From assembly GCA_037576215.1 (NCBI GenBank), contig JBANDB010000020.1:62001-126000 (forward strand): a DNA stretch of 64,000 bases, read 5' to 3'. The notes below the pieces were generated by a model. That model was not told the origin of the DNA, did not search any database, and saw only the letters and a program-made list of their open reading frames with translations. This document shows positions 1 through 12,222 of the stretch, in pieces (position 1 is the first letter of the stretch; each line of letters opens with the position of its first letter). This stretch comes from Armillaria gallica (Eukaryota; Basidiomycota; Agaricomycetes; Agaricales; Physalacriaceae). The position numbers and the translations under genes were made by a program.

Positions 1-575
1 CCCAAGTCCATCAAAAAGGTCTCCCTTGGCACTATGATTCGCTTGGAGGAAGCCTCCACATACTCACCCGAGACGTCACCACCGCACATCCAATATTTTA
101 ATATCTCGCTTGACAAAACAACCGGCACGTTCGTCCTGAACAGCGAAATGTCATCAGTACTCTGGAATGGATCCTAGTAAATGCTACAGTTGCGATGATA
201 ACTTCCAGGGGGCCACACAGCCTTGGTCAATGTGTCTGTGGTGCAGGGTCGGCTTGTATCAGTTTACCATGCCCAGAAATTATAGCTTATCTACGCGATT
301 GTTTTGGCATAGCAGCAACGTGCGGTGGCATCACATTGGCTTGCAAGTTGAAGGACGGAAGGGAGAGCGACTTGGAATTTTGGGAGCACATGCAGCCAGG
401 AGCTGGGAATCGGATGCTGTGGCAGAAGGGGAGAAGATTGGAGAAGCGGGAAGAAATACCCTGTTACGGTGCGAGGTGTTTCCTTGAAAGAATAGATGCA
501 GATAGGAATGCTTCAGGTGTCTTCATAGTGGCCAGGCCATGTCACAAAGAATCGAGCTACACAGATACAGAATGA
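1..575 (+). pseudogene. 3' remnant of polytopic membrane-protein family
   Basis: This is a decayed C-terminal part of the same family that is better preserved at 4744-6401 and 13126-14877. Around 165-200 the codons give ILVNATVAMIT, matching ILVNLTVALIT in the other copies. Around 330-560 one frame gives ACKLKDG..SDLEFWEH and then NASGVFIVARP, matching the transmembrane exit and cytosolic tail of the intact copy. The matching stretches lie in different frames, and a TAG/TAA pair at about 173-180 breaks the 5' part, so it cannot encode the full tail. The window edge cuts off the rest. It shows that the family extends upstream of the window. The assignment to the family is firm; function of the family is unknown. 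Confidence 0.7.
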
Positions 576-1750
576 TAAGAGTTTTGCAGACATATGAACT
601 TATCATATCATAATCATATATGTCTGTGACCAAGGCAAAGCTCTGGCTGGAATAGAACAGAATTCATGAGCCAAGGACCATCATTTGATGACTATAGACA
701 GCCTGAGATAGAGATCATTTGGGCTCTTTGCAGAGCAGAGGTTGAAGAAAACAGGATGATGAGAATCGAGATTCAGCGCTTCAGCGGTCCGGGTCCGGAC
801 ATGACACAATTGGACACAACCAATCCCGCCGCCGCGCCATTGAACATTAGTCTATTGTTTAACGCGGGGGGGTTGCCGTTCAAGGGCGTTATGACAAAGC
901 CTTATATAATTTGATGGCCTTGCGTCGGCACCGCGCCAAATCGATTAGGTTTTGAGCTTACCGGCGGCAGGTTTGGCATGCCGAATTCAAGCCGGCTAGC
1001 GCGTTTCGACAGAAAATACTGCTTGCTTCGCTTTCCCTCCATAATTGTTCAATTTGACATTACCATACACTTTGAACATTATATATATTAGTTTACTACG
1101 CGTCCCAAGACCCTGTAATACAGGATTTATTCATTGCCGGAATCCCATCAGATTTGTAATAACTGAGTTGAACGGTAAATAGCCTATTTAAGCAACAGAC
1201 TCCATACACTCACTACAACCTCACCCCCACCGTAGTCGTGTATGATGCGTCTGTCTACGAGAGACTAATTGAACATCAACAACGTCAAACAAACGTGATT
1301 TTCTTTCGACCACCATGGCGAACCCTTGCCTACACTTGCTCTATTAAGATGAACCATCCAAAGATGGCTGTGGATAGACGCGCGCGTGCAGGGCACGAGG
1401 TATGCAACAATGCTTTTTTTGGCGCTCATCATACTGACGACGGGCTCTGTAGGGTCGTTGTGCCGCCATCAATTAAATTTGTTCTTTCAATACCGAAGCC
1501 AATTTCCAGGTGTCGACTGTCGAATATTTACAAGATCCCTGTGCGTCGTACAGGCTTCATCAATGGCAAAGAAGGCTGACCGGCTTTTCTCGTTCGGACG
1601 GCGAATAGCTTGACTTTGTCGGGTCAGTCGGAATCAACTGACTCCAAACACGTACCCTTCCTTTCTTGACCGTTTATCACCATGCCGACATACTCCTCCC
1701 GTTCTCGAACTTCAACAATAATTTCATATCCGTTCGTCGTCATCAACCAC
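576..1750. other. Intergenic stretch with no recognised gene
   Basis: Short open stretches at 666-914 and 1238-1579 have no recognisable motif and no paired copy elsewhere in the window. I see no repeat of more than a few bases. The segment ends where the 8.4-kb tandem duplication begins. Confidence 0.5.
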
Positions 1751-2195
1751 GGAAGCTTATGGAAAGTCAAGGTGCGGCGTTTTATGTGATGAAGGGTTTC
1801 TCATCTGACTGGTAGATTGAAGGTCCGATCCCTTATCGTATCAGCAGACAATGGCGTACGCGCGTATATTCGAACCCATTAGTTTTCCAAAAGTTAGGTC
1901 CGAAGTTACTCGTGACGCGCGCGCGTGAAGGGCCATGTAAAGTGTATGTATCTACACCACATGCTGTCGTCGATGCGTGAACTAACATTGTCGCAGGTAT
2001 CTTGATGTATCATTCTCTGTCGCACAACGACAGTGTCGTTACCTACGACGTGCTGTATGTCTTCGCTCTCACGGAAGATGCAATCTACTCTACGTCATTT
2101 TCAACAAGAAGGACGGAATCACCGGGGATAGATAAACATCTCTTATTCATATACACCGCAGGGATGTTTACCTCGTCGATCTCTCCGTCCTATCT

Positions 2196-2560
2196 TTGCT
2201 TTCACAATCTTTCACAAAGATGGTTCCCGTTCGCGGTGTCAAGCTCGACGTGAACATACGTCCACGATTCTCACCTCCGGGGCATACATTACCAACTTCT
2301 CCACTACCTATAGCGCAGCGCTGTATCAGGCACCACTATTCAACGTCCTTGACCCTCCCCACGCTTCACCACCCCGAGTCGTGCAGGATGTGTCAGAAGC
2401 AAGAAGGGGTTATTTCACGTATCTGTTCGCAGTGTACGAAGGTGTACGAAGGAGGGGAAGGCGTGAGCTTTGTACGGTGAAGAGACGTGCCAGAGGGCGG
2501 ATTGGCAGAGACATAAGACGGCGCATCCGGGTACACAGCCTTGGGGCATCGAGAACAGCT
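2196..2560 (+). pseudogene. MYND-like zinc-finger fragment, copy A
   Basis: Two cysteine pairs, CRMC and CSQC, lie close together as in the first half of a MYND finger. A short tandem duplication of GTACGAAGGTGTACGAAGG just after them shifts the frame, so the DW..HK half is read in another frame. The better preserved copy is at 10730-10978. MYND fingers are protein-interaction zinc-binding modules. This copy is unlikely to make a folded finger. Confidence 0.5.
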
Positions 2561-3736
2561 ATCCCGATTGGGTCATTGTTCCACCGCCTTCGAGATGAGC
2601 CTCACCATTTGAAGCGTCGTTTTCATGCACAAGGCTGTGGCTGCATCTACGATTATTCAATTTCTGAGTTTTATTCGCATGCATGGCTACTATATTTCGT
2701 AGAGTCATAGCGCCTGACGTGATTTGCTAGAGGACTCTATCATATTCGGATCAATACCAATTTTCTGCCAGAGCGACCCAACAATCAGCGACGTAAATTT
2801 TTGGGAGATGACATCGCCGTATCGCCAAACACCTCCCTTAATACGACGACGAGTCAGCTGAGGGTTGTTTGTTATAGCCGGAGCGATGGAGGTCATGTCC
2901 TGGGAAGGAAAGGAAGTGGTTTCTAATCCCCGCTCCACAACGTTGCTTTGCTAGTGAGCCGGTCAGTCGTTTTTCATGGTCCTGATTCTAGCCAAGCCGG
3001 TCGTCAGCAGCCTTATACTCCCTTTATATCGTAAGCGCTCAAACATACGTAACGGTATTCTCTGTTCTTCCCTTGTAGTGACTCGAGCAGTACCCAGATA
3101 AAAGCCAAGAATTGACCGCCCAGCCAGGCAGTGGGAGGGATTTAAACATCCACCATCCGACTACATGTCCGTGTGCTATTGTTAATCCCGCAATTCGCGG
3201 AAAGCCAAGGTGATAGGTCGGTAACTTTTCGTTGCCTCACAGACTCCTCGCTGACATTGTTACAGCACGTAATCGCTGGCCAAAAATCCGAAAAACTCAG
3301 ACTTGGATGTTGCTTTCCCGTCAATTTATATCCCTCATAATCCTTCCTTCTTCTGTATACCGCAGAAAAATGACCGTCATGCCGTATTTTTAATATGTCA
3401 TAAGTTCACCAATCATGTATGTATTGAAAGAACTTGTGGTTAGATCCAGGTCATCACTGAGCTTTATGGCATCGTAGACTGATGTATGAAGCTCTCGATG
3501 CTAATGTTACCCCTTAAATCAACCGCTCGTCATCGCACGTACTATCAGCTGATATATAGAACCAGTGGCTGGCTTTTAGCAGTGCGATTCATCCTCACAA
3601 TCTTATGGTGTTGATTGGAGTCTTGAATTCAGCCTCTGAAAAGCACGGCAGTGGTCAACGTTCCGACCTCTTTAACCTGTCATTGGATCAACTTGTCCTT
3701 GTCTACCTCGTCAGGTGAATTCAGCTATACAATCTT

Positions 3737-3985
3737 TTGGCACCATACCTACACCTGTTCGCTCACTTTCTACTTCGCTATATCCTCTGGGGCAATGATA
3801 GGGACAAGTTGCGGATTTGCTCGCATTGCGCGAAGGAGGGTAGGAAGGCACGCGCTCTATATTATATGGAGGCGTTATCCGTGTCAGAGGATAAAATGCC
3901 GACAACAAGCGCAAGGTGGATGCGGGAACACAGCCCTACGGTATCGAGAACAACTATCGTAATATGGCTGTTGCTCTGCCACTAG
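3737..3985 (+). pseudogene. Second, more decayed MYND-like fragment, copy A
   Basis: The reading CSHCAKEGRKARALYY followed by WMREHSPTVSRTTI resembles CSQCTKEGKTRALYG and the HKAEHPGTQP region at 10793-10978, so this is an older duplicate of the same exon inside the same 8.4-kb unit. The DW..HK part is lost. The equivalent fragment in copy B is at 12223-12474. Confidence 0.45.
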
Positions 3986-4743
3986 CAGAGGCAGAGGAAT
4001 AGGATCACCATGTTTTTGCGTAAGATGTGCATCTACTGCATTTCTATACACCAGGCAGTATCCGATATAAGCGCTTCCTGTATTCAGTTTCTACTGCACT
4101 TTCACCCAAACCGTACAGGCCCCACCCTCTGTGGATCCATAAATAACCATGCTCGGCAGACTTGGAGAGCTGGATAGCAGCAAGAGTATTGACCCACTGC
4201 TATCTCTCAGCGGCGGTATTACTGCGTACAGCGTGGACTGTAAAGTCCAAGTCGAGGCTTCGTCAATGGCTCCCTCAAATCAAGTGTTCTTTCCTCTTGT
4301 AATCATGTGATGGTTTGGCACTACTTATCTATTAAGATGAAATTAGTACTAACTAGGCGGCTGTGAGAATGCTGTTGCAGGTTCGCATTTTACATTTTCG
4401 CCTTCCGTTCTGGGTACATCTAAGTTGGGAGGCACAGCAGTGATACCTATACATCTGTATCATAAAAGGGCTCTTCTATCAACGAACACTCTTCCACCCT
4501 CCCTGCGTTTGTCTTGGCGAAAAAGCGCCCATCCTCACTTAGAGCCTTAGTGCTATATCTAAACCGGTACTCCCACATTTGACTTCGCCATATCACTAGA
4601 CTCAAGATTCGCGAAAGTATCGTACCACGTACCACCATAGGGAGGGAATTGGCACTGAATTGCTGACACCATCTGGGTCCAACGGTGATCTATCACCTCC
4701 CACTCAAGAAAATCCAGAAACAAACCTTTCATCTTCATCTGCC

Positions 4744-6401
4744 ATGCTCTCCGAGTCGCCGCTCAGTCCGGCTCAGCGGATACGGCTAAGAGGTACACCA
4801 GCAGTCATAGCCGGACTACTGTTGGGTGCTGCACTGACTGCCGTACTACACCATATTTACCTTTCTAACCTCCGAGGACGTACCGTGTCTGTTCAATTCT
4901 GGATAAAGAACTCTTCCAATGCCCTGAGTACATTGGTCCAGTGGTTGTGCATGGGGTCAGTTTCCGTATCACTTACGCAACTCGTGAGTATCTTGTATTT
5001 AGACCCAATTTAGACTTAAAAGCCTTCGATTCACGGACTCTGTAGATCTGGTGGCTGCTTCGACGCCGACCGTTCACTATCCTTCAACTCAACCATTTGT
5101 TTGGTTTACCAGATCCTCTTCGAATTCTCGGCCTCGCTTCATCCAGAAAACTCCGGAATGCCATTCCTGTCCTCACCATTGGAACACTTTTGCAGACATT
5201 TGCGCTCGTATCCATTCTTGCTCCCAACTCTCTCGAAGTTGGCTCAGCGTCGCCCAAAAACACCACTATCTCCGTACCCACAGCTTTCTTCAATAAATCC
5301 ATCAGTGGATTTGATTGTGATAGGACTCCTTCGGCAGACTCGGAAAAGGTTCTGCGCCTTGCATTGCAGTCTGAGACGCTTCTCGACTGGAATGCACCTG
5401 CAGGATGTGGGACCGCGTGCAATTACACGATCCAATATTCTGCGCCTGCTCTGCGATGTACAGAACTCGCTGTTGATGAAGCCAACGCAATGCTACTTAT
5501 CAGCTTTGCCAGTCAGACCAGCTTCACGACTGTGTATAATGCTACAATCTTGGACTCCTTTTCTATTACAGCCATATCCATCGCGTGGCGTACATATGAC
5601 ACTAATGGGAAATCCACGGTTGCTGGGACACGTTGCTCACTCTATAACACCACCCAGCAATCTGTCATAACATTCGTAAACAACACCGGAATGATTTTCC
5701 CCAGTATCATTTCCTATAACAGCCCGGTAAATACAACACAAGTGTATATCGATACGTGTCTTATGGACGGGGGAAGTCGCAATGCCACCTCCTCCGCTTT
5801 ATTCACCTACACAGTGGTTGAGCGTTGGCTCTTTGGACAGCTCGATGGAGACCTTCTACAGATAACGGATTATATCGACGGCGAGAAATACACCCATTTT
5901 GATCCTGGCGCCAACTCCTCGTTCAATTTGGCGTCCAATAATCTATTTTCACCGAACGAAACAGCAGGAACGTTTACTCCAAATAACAGAAATGTCAGCA
6001 GCGCATTGGAGCAGATCCTAGTAAATCTCACCGTCGCACTCATAACTCATTGGGGTCAAACAACCATGGTTGTTGCATCAGTGGCACAGGATCAGCTGGT
6101 ATGGGTTTATCATATCCAAAAATTATGGATTGTATACGGGACTGCGTTGGCAGTAACAGCCGCATGTGGTGCTGTCGGGTTGGCTTGCATGCTGAAGAAT
6201 GGAGAGGATAGGGACTTGACTTTCTGGGATATTGTACGGGCCACCAGGAACTCGGAATTAGATGCAGTTGTAGAAGGAGAGAAACGCGGGGATGTGGGAA
6301 AAGCTACCATGCTACAGTACACTGTCCAAGAAGGGGATCTGGAGGCGAATACTTCGGGTGTGTTCGTACTAGCCAGGCATCGTTGCAAGGGATCGGACTA
6401 G
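4744..6401 (+). CDS. Polytopic membrane protein, copy A (start codon lost)
   Basis: Two exons are supported: the first ends at 4983, an intron with GTGAGT..GTAG spans 4984-5045, and the second runs 5046-6401. The product matches copy B closely. One helix follows an RLRGTPAV motif; a second follows SNALSTLVQW; a third is near LRNAIPVLTIG. Then comes a luminal or extracellular region of about 300 residues with many N-x-S/T sites and paired cysteines (CGTACNYT), a last helix at KLWIVYGTALAVTAAC, and a cytosolic tail of about 68 residues. Copy B starts at an ATG that here reads ACG, so translation would have to begin at the in-frame ATG at 4744, losing about 35 disordered residues. It may therefore be expressed with a shorter N-terminus or be an early pseudogene. 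The family is mushroom-specific as far as I recognise it, with no known function. Confidence 0.7.
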
Positions 6402-6683
6402 ATAGATACATAACCATAGGAAGCCTGCGGACATATTCTCGTGTAAAATACCATTGCGAAGATACTGTATGGTGCGTTCAAATTGTGATAGTGCTGGAAC
6501 ATGTGAACTGAACGATGTGGGAGTAGATATTTGTAGCAAAATCCAGATATATTCATGCGCATAGGCCCCTCTTTAGCCCATGTCCGCAGTCATTTTTCAC
6601 CTCGCTAATATCCTCCAAGGAGAACGGGATGGAGCCCAAGGAGTCGAGCAATGGACTCAGAGAGAAACTTTCTTCTTCGTTCT

Positions 6684-7420
6684 CTACGATACACAAGGGG
6701 GGAGGCAAGGATATAGTCGGTGTGAGGGACCAATTGAGCCTAACGACGTATCTCCGTCCTCCGAATCTGTGACGAGGGACGCGTCTGCAAGATCGTCGTT
6801 GTCGTCATCAAAGACGTCGTTTACACGAAGGGATGTATCATTCGTATACTCGATGGTGCCAATGGGTTGATCCTCACAGGCAAGAGAGTCGAACAAATTC
6901 AATGATAATGCGTCGACGGAAAACCCAGAACGAGAGGGAACCGGGACCATAGCGACGTTATGGAAACGGGCGTTCATAATTTGCCCAGTCTAGTGGTAGT
7001 GAAGAGAATTAGTATTGTAGGGAACATTCAGACCAGGAAAAACTCACGACAAATGACATGCAAGCATATAGTGGAACGAACGACACTCATACCCCAATTC
7101 CGTCAAAAAGGTCTTCCACAGTACCCATGTCTAGGACGCTGTCGACGGTCCAATCGTGAGGGATTTCGTACAATATAACACCGCCCAAGCCGTGCTCGTC
7201 CATCCTGAGAAACCTTCTCATCCCCTTTATCTCGGGCGAGTGCAGCAGATCTTCAAAACTGACTCGACGACCACATGTTTCCAGATCTCGCCGGCAGGAT
7301 ATTGTGAGGCTTGGACGACTTGGCGATTTTGAGCTCAAGAGGGAAATATTGGTGGACCAGGTAGGAGATGGAGACATTGTTAGGAAAGGCGAGGTTATGA
7401 GGCGTAGTTCACATTCAAGT
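6684..7420 (-). pseudogene. Reverse-strand hypothetical gene, copy A
   Basis: Reads toward lower coordinates. The segment DLLHSPEIKGMRRFLRMDEHG followed by IPHDWTVDSVLD is conserved with copy B, and an acidic segment rich in D/E (VNDVFDDDNDDLADA) near 6780-6850 is also shared. Three-base indels between copies preserve one frame upstream, which suggests past coding. A one-base difference near 7250 shifts frames between copies, and the ATG found in copy B at 15875-15877 reads ACG here. I do not recognise the domain. Confidence 0.4.
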
Positions 7421-7554
7421 GGAAGTGGACGGGCTGATCGGCGATCGCGACGAAAGCGATATCGGACCGGTTTCAAAGGTGTTAGAGTTCGTGGTCAAGT
7501 CTCGTGACGCCGTTGATTCTGTGACTTACCACCTTGTGTGACAGTTCCGGCTTG

Positions 7555-9260
7555 GAATCGTTCCTCCATCATCAATGGCGGTACGTGGTTTCCGTTAATC
7601 TACTCGTAATCCTTCATTACTGAATTGCATGCTTCGTAGACTCGATGGCTAGTGACTAGCGCGCCAGGTTTTCGAAATGGTACACGCTTTTTTCTTTTTC
7701 CTTCGTGCCGTTTGCTTGCTCACCAGTTTGACGTGTTAGGTGTTTGCTACATTCACGACTATTGGCCTCAATTCTCGTACGATTTAACGTCGCTGTTCTG
7801 GGATCGACTGGTGACCGTAGCGCGATAACTGGAGAAATGCGGGAGCCCTGAGACTGCATCAGGCGTCCACCAACAACGATTAGGTATGTTACACCCCAGT
7901 TTCTTCTTCTGTGCTCACTGTATGCTGATTGCATTTCATCCATTCTATATTTTACGATCCTACGGCTTGGGCATGGCAGCGCATGGATATCCAGTCGTTT
8001 GGGCGTACGGTACGTTACTGCTTTTGCTGATGGGGCCCGTTACTGACAACGATGCTAAGTGCCTCAATGTGGATGCTTGTCGTAGCGAGCTGCGACGTTT
8101 GGTCATCTGAATTGAGCACGGAAAGGAACAGTCAAGGTGAGCTTTGCTACGGCTATGCTCAGCTCCATTCAGTGATGTTTACATGGAGTCTTAGCTTTCG
8201 TTGCTGTGCTACGTGTTTTGTACGGTGAGTCCAACTATATCTGGCATCGATGAATGGATACTGACTGCAATGACTATTCTAGATGTATGACATGGGAAAT
8301 GGGCGTCAAGAACCGTCGTGAACAAGGCTTGTACCGTATTGGGGGGCAATTCCTTTGATTCATGCATGGAAAGTAACAGTCAAGGTGAGTTTTGCTAGGC
8401 ATGATTCTATTCCACAGTGCTAAAAGAAAGCCTTAGCTCTCGTCGATGTGTTATGTAATTCACACAGAACTCAACTATATTTCGCGTCGATGAATGCGCC
8501 ATGGTATGTGGATCCTTTGCTGACGTCGCCGTTCCTAACCCACGGCAGTTAGTCTCGTAATGCGGATGGTGGTTGTAAAGAGAGGGAAGGCGTGGTTTTA
8601 GCTGGAAGCGGGAATTTGGCACGGAAAGGGCGAGTCGAGGTGAGTTTTGCTCAGCCTGAATCCATTCAATTTTGCTTACAAGGAGGCTTAGCTGTCGAAG
8701 ACATGCTATGCGCTTTGTATAGTGAGTCCAAGTGTCTCATGAGGCAATGAATGCGCCGACGCTGACTATTCTAGAGCTGTTGTAAACGAGGCTGGATGCT
8801 CAGTCATAGCCTACCTATAGGTAACCTTTTTGATGACGTCTGCAAGGTTACGTTCACAGATACCTAGGCATCAAGTGCCAAAGGAAGGTTACGGATTGAA
8901 GATATGTTTGATGTACTTAGTTAAGACTCAACGACGGACTGACGAGTTTGTTTAGTCTTGATATCAGACTCATGATCACATCGCAGAAGGGAGTGTATAT
9001 CGCTCGCGGAAAGAAACAGTGGAGGTGAGTTTTTCCAAGCTCGAGGCCATTCAATAATGCCAAGACGGATAAAAAGCTTTCGTTGATGACTGCGAGTCGA
9101 TGAATGCGCCGATGCCAACTATTCTAGATGCACGGTAGGAGACGAGCTAGGCAAGAGCCTTGACGAATCGGGAACGAGCTTGCAGCATATCCAGAGGTAA
9201 TACCGATGTCTTGCCTTACCATTTATGCTAATGAATTCTGTAGCTTGCTAGCCATATAGT
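7555..9260 (+). repeat. Array of splice-site-bearing mini-exon modules, copy A
   Basis: Four related modules start near 8121, 8371, 8621 and 9005. Each has GGAAAG..ACAGTC(A/G)AG followed directly by GTGAGTTTTGC, an intron-sized gap ending in TTAG, and a block of about 30 nt beginning CT(T/C)TCGT. The best modules continue with GTGAGTCCAAC, a second gap of about 60 nt containing ATCGATGAATG, and CTATTCTAG. Spacing between the repeated GTGAG donors is 248, 255 and 385 bp. Upstream, 7580-8060 has further consistent donor/acceptor pairs. No frame stays open through the joined blocks, so this may be a transcribed non-coding locus or a decayed multi-exon gene built by exon duplication. Function unknown. 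Confidence 0.55.
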
Positions 9261-9795
9261 TACAACAGAAGATCGTGGATTGAGGGTACGTACAATGCGC
9301 TAATGGCTCGACGATGCACTGACAAGCCTGCTTAGAGATTCACGGTCGCGCGGTGGATTAATAGCATTCGATGTGGTATATTTCACGTGATAAACAAGTG
9401 GGGAGTCCTCTTGATGCGCGCGGGACACTCCCTGCCTCTAAAGAGCTGCTGCCTGCCCGTCCCCGAACTGGAAGGGAACGGAGGGACTCTATTAATAGTA
9501 TAGGTGTGGTAGCTTACATGTGATAAACGCGCGGGGTGCACTCCATCTGATGCCCGCGCACATCGACGAATATGCGCCAAGTGCACGCCTTCCTGCCTGT
9601 CTAAAGAGCCGCCACTTGATGCACGCCTCCCTTGTGCAGGTCCGTCAACTGACATGCGTCTACTGAGGTTGGATGTGGACGTGCCTCGCGCATGTCCAGC
9701 GCGTATGGAGACCACACCTTACTGCCCCGTCGCCGTTCCAAACCAAGCCTACAAGGGATTGTGCATCAAATCCGCAGAAACAACGCGTGAACATG

Positions 9796-10127
9796 AATCT
9801 TGCTCTTGAGCAGCGACAGCGGTACGAGAAGTGGTTGACATGGTGGTGGAAAGAACGCGCGCGCTTTCAGGTCCCGCGCTCCTTGCTGACTTCTTTGTCG
9901 GACCGGCCAGCCGTGGAAGCCATACCACCATCATCACATTACACGACTCGGATGGTCCGGTATGCCGTAGCATACAGTATTACTATAAATCACTGGCTAG
10001 GAATGAAATCGATATACAGCACTACTCGACGCTTCCGACGACTATAGAAGCTATATCTGTTGATCTGTCCTCAAAATTCACCTGGCTTACCCGTACTTGG
10101 CCGTACATAGCTCTCACACGTATATGA
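9796..10127 (+). CDS. Short hypothetical reading frame at end of unit A
   Basis: Two overlapping frames are conserved with copy B at 18287-18555. One begins LALEQRQRYEKW; the other includes LLADFFVGPASRGSH and TLHDSDGPV. Both contain only substitutions relative to copy B over about 80 codons, so I cannot tell which, if either, is translated. No domain recognised. Confidence 0.3.
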
Positions 10128-10729
10128 CCCTTGGCTTCTGTTGGTAGCTGTGTGTCTACAGCCATCGTTTCAAGTTTGTGCTGTAATGCTTGACGTGGAA
10201 GCTTACGGAAAGTCAAGGTGCGGCGTTTAATGTGATGAAGGATTTTTCATCTAACTGGTAGATTGAAGGTCCGATCCCTTATCGCATCAGCAGACAATGG
10301 CGTACGCGCGTATATTCGAACCCATTAGTTTCCCAAAAGTTAGGTCCGAAGTTACTCGCGACGCGTGCGCGTGAAGGGCCGTGTAAAGTGTATGTATCTA
10401 CACCACATGGTATTGTCCATGCGTGAACTACCATTGTCGCAGATATCTTGATGTATCATTCTCTGTCGCACAACGACAGTGTCATTACCTACGACGTGCT
10501 GTATGTCTTCGCTCTCGCCGAAGGTGCAATATACTCTACGCGATTTTCAACAAGAAGGATGGAATCACCGGGGATAGATAAACATCTCTTATTCATATAC
10601 ACCGCAGCGATGTTTACCTCGTCGGTATCTCCATCCTATCTTTGCTTGCACAATATTTCACAAAGATGGTTCCCGTTCGCGGTGTCAGGTTCGACAGGAA
10701 CATACATCCACGATTTTCACCTCCGGGGC

Positions 10730-10978
10730 ATATAACCGACTTCTCCACTACCTATAGCGCAGCGCTGTATTGGGCACCACTATCCAACGTCCTTGACCCT
10801 CCCCGCGCTTCACCACCCCGAGTCGTGCAGGACGTGTCGGAAGCGAGAAGGGGTCATTTCGCGTATCTGTTCGCAGTGTACGAAGGAGGGGAAGACGCGG
10901 GCTTTGTACGGTGAAGAGACGTTCCAGAGGGCGGATTGGCAGAGACATAAGGCGGAGCATCCGGGGACACAGCCTTAG
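10730..10978 (+). pseudogene. MYND-like zinc-finger fragment, copy B (best preserved)
   Basis: One frame gives CRTCRKREGVISRICSQC, then ALYGEETFQRADWQRHKAEH and a stop. MYND fingers have CxxC, CxxC, YCxxxCQ, DWxxHK and a last C. Here the first two pairs and the ADWQRHK helix are present. The YC position reads YG, the next cysteine position reads T, and the last ligand is H, so at least one zinc site is probably defective. The upstream part that normally precedes such fingers in mushroom proteins (LSNVLDPPRASPPR) sits in a different frame, one base off. The most likely reading is a frameshifted MYND protein gene. Confidence 0.55.
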
Positions 10979-11470
10979 GGCGTCGAGAGCAACTATCCCG
11001 ACTTGGTCATTGTTCCACCGCCTCCGAGATGAGTTTCACCATTTGAAGATGCACAAGGCTGTGGTTACATCTACGATTATTCAGTTTCTGGGTTTTACTC
11101 GCATGCATGGCTACTATATTTCGTAGAGTCATAGCGCCTGACGTGATTTGCTAAAGGACTCTATCATATTCGGATCAATACCAATTTTCTGCCAGAGCGA
11201 CCCAACAATCAGCGACGTAAATTTTTGGGAGATATCATCGCCGTATCGCCAAACACCTCCCTTAATACGACGACGAGTTAGCTGATGGTTGCTAGTTATA
11301 GCCGGAGCGATGAAGATCATGTCCTGGGAAGGAAAGGAAGTGATTTCTAATCCCTACTCCACAACGTTGCTTTGCTAGCGAGCCGGTCAGCCGTTTTTCA
11401 TGGTCCTGATTCTGACCAAGCCAGTCGTCAGCAGCTTTATACTCCTTTTCTATCGGATGCGCTTAAACAT

Positions 11471-11525
11471 AGGGATGTGCACCGTATCCGTACTACGGTG
11501 GATACGGATACGGGTCCGTACTAAG
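11471..11525. mobile_element. 55-bp hAT-like micro-insertion with 8-bp TSD
   Basis: Present in copy B and absent from copy A, where the empty site reads CTCAAACATACG. The insert begins AGGGATGTGCACCG, a start typical of hAT ends, and contains partly self-complementary GTATCCGT/GGATACGG blocks. It is flanked by TTAAACAT at 11463-11470 and 11526-11533. Confidence 0.7.
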
Positions 11526-12222
11526 TTAAACATACGTGACGGCATTCTCCGTTCTTCCCTTGCAGCGGTTCGAGCAGTACCCAGATAAAAGCCAAGAATT
11601 GACCGCCCAGCCAGGCAGTGGGAGGGATTTAAGCATCCACCATCCGACTACATGTCCGTGCGCTATCGTTAATCCCGCAATTCACGGAAAGCCAAGATGA
11701 TAGGTCGGTAACTTTTTGTTGCCTCACAGACTCCTCGCTGACATTGTTACAGCACGTAATCGCTGACCAAAAATCCGAAAAACTCAGACTTGGATGTTGC
11801 TTTCCCGTCGATTTATATACCTCCTAATTCTTCCTTCTTCTGTATACCGCGGAAAAGTGACCGACATGCCGTATTTTTAGTATGTCATAAGTTCATCAAC
11901 CAAGTATGTATTGAAAGAATTTGTGATTAGATCCAGGCCATCGCCGAGCTTTATGGTATCGTAGACTGATATATGAAGCTTTCAATGCTAATGGTACCCC
12001 TTAAATCAACCGCTCGTCATCGCACGTACTACCAGCTGATATATGGAACCAGTAGCTGGCTTTTAGCAGTGCGATTCATCCTCACAGCCTTATGGCGTTG
12101 ATTGAAGTCTTGAATTCAGCCTCTGAAAGGCACTGCAATGGTCAACGTCCGACCTCTTTATCCCGTCATTGGATCAACTTGTCTTTGTCTACCTTGTCAG
12201 GTGAATTCAGCTATACAATCTT

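Larger units (their letters stand above)
1751..10196 (+). repeat. 8.4-kb tandem duplication, copy A
   Basis: The unit begins at GGAAGCTTATGGAAAGTCAAG and the same head recurs at 10197. Colinear similarity runs through the MYND-like fragments, the membrane-protein gene, the reverse-strand hypothetical gene, the mini-exon array and the 3' reading frame. It ends with CTTGACG immediately before the head of copy B, so the two copies abut. By eye the copies differ at very roughly one base in fifteen, with small indels. The unit length is 8446 bp. Related heads at about 36567 and 37708 show that the same unit has been copied elsewhere in the window. Confidence 0.9.

Noticed and set aside
1238..1613. 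Two overlapping frames as a gene
   Set aside because: No motif, no splice pattern and no second copy; likely chance.
5084..5435. Antisense frames across the membrane-protein gene
   Set aside because: Open minus-strand frames at 5084-5435 and 13569-13920 mirror the conserved coding strand; they have no motif of their own and follow from codon bias.
6985..7060. tRNA-like GTCTAGTGGTAGTG
   Set aside because: Looks like an A box, but there is no GGTTCGAATCC B box at the right distance and no acceptor stem; the copy at 15460 shows the same lack.
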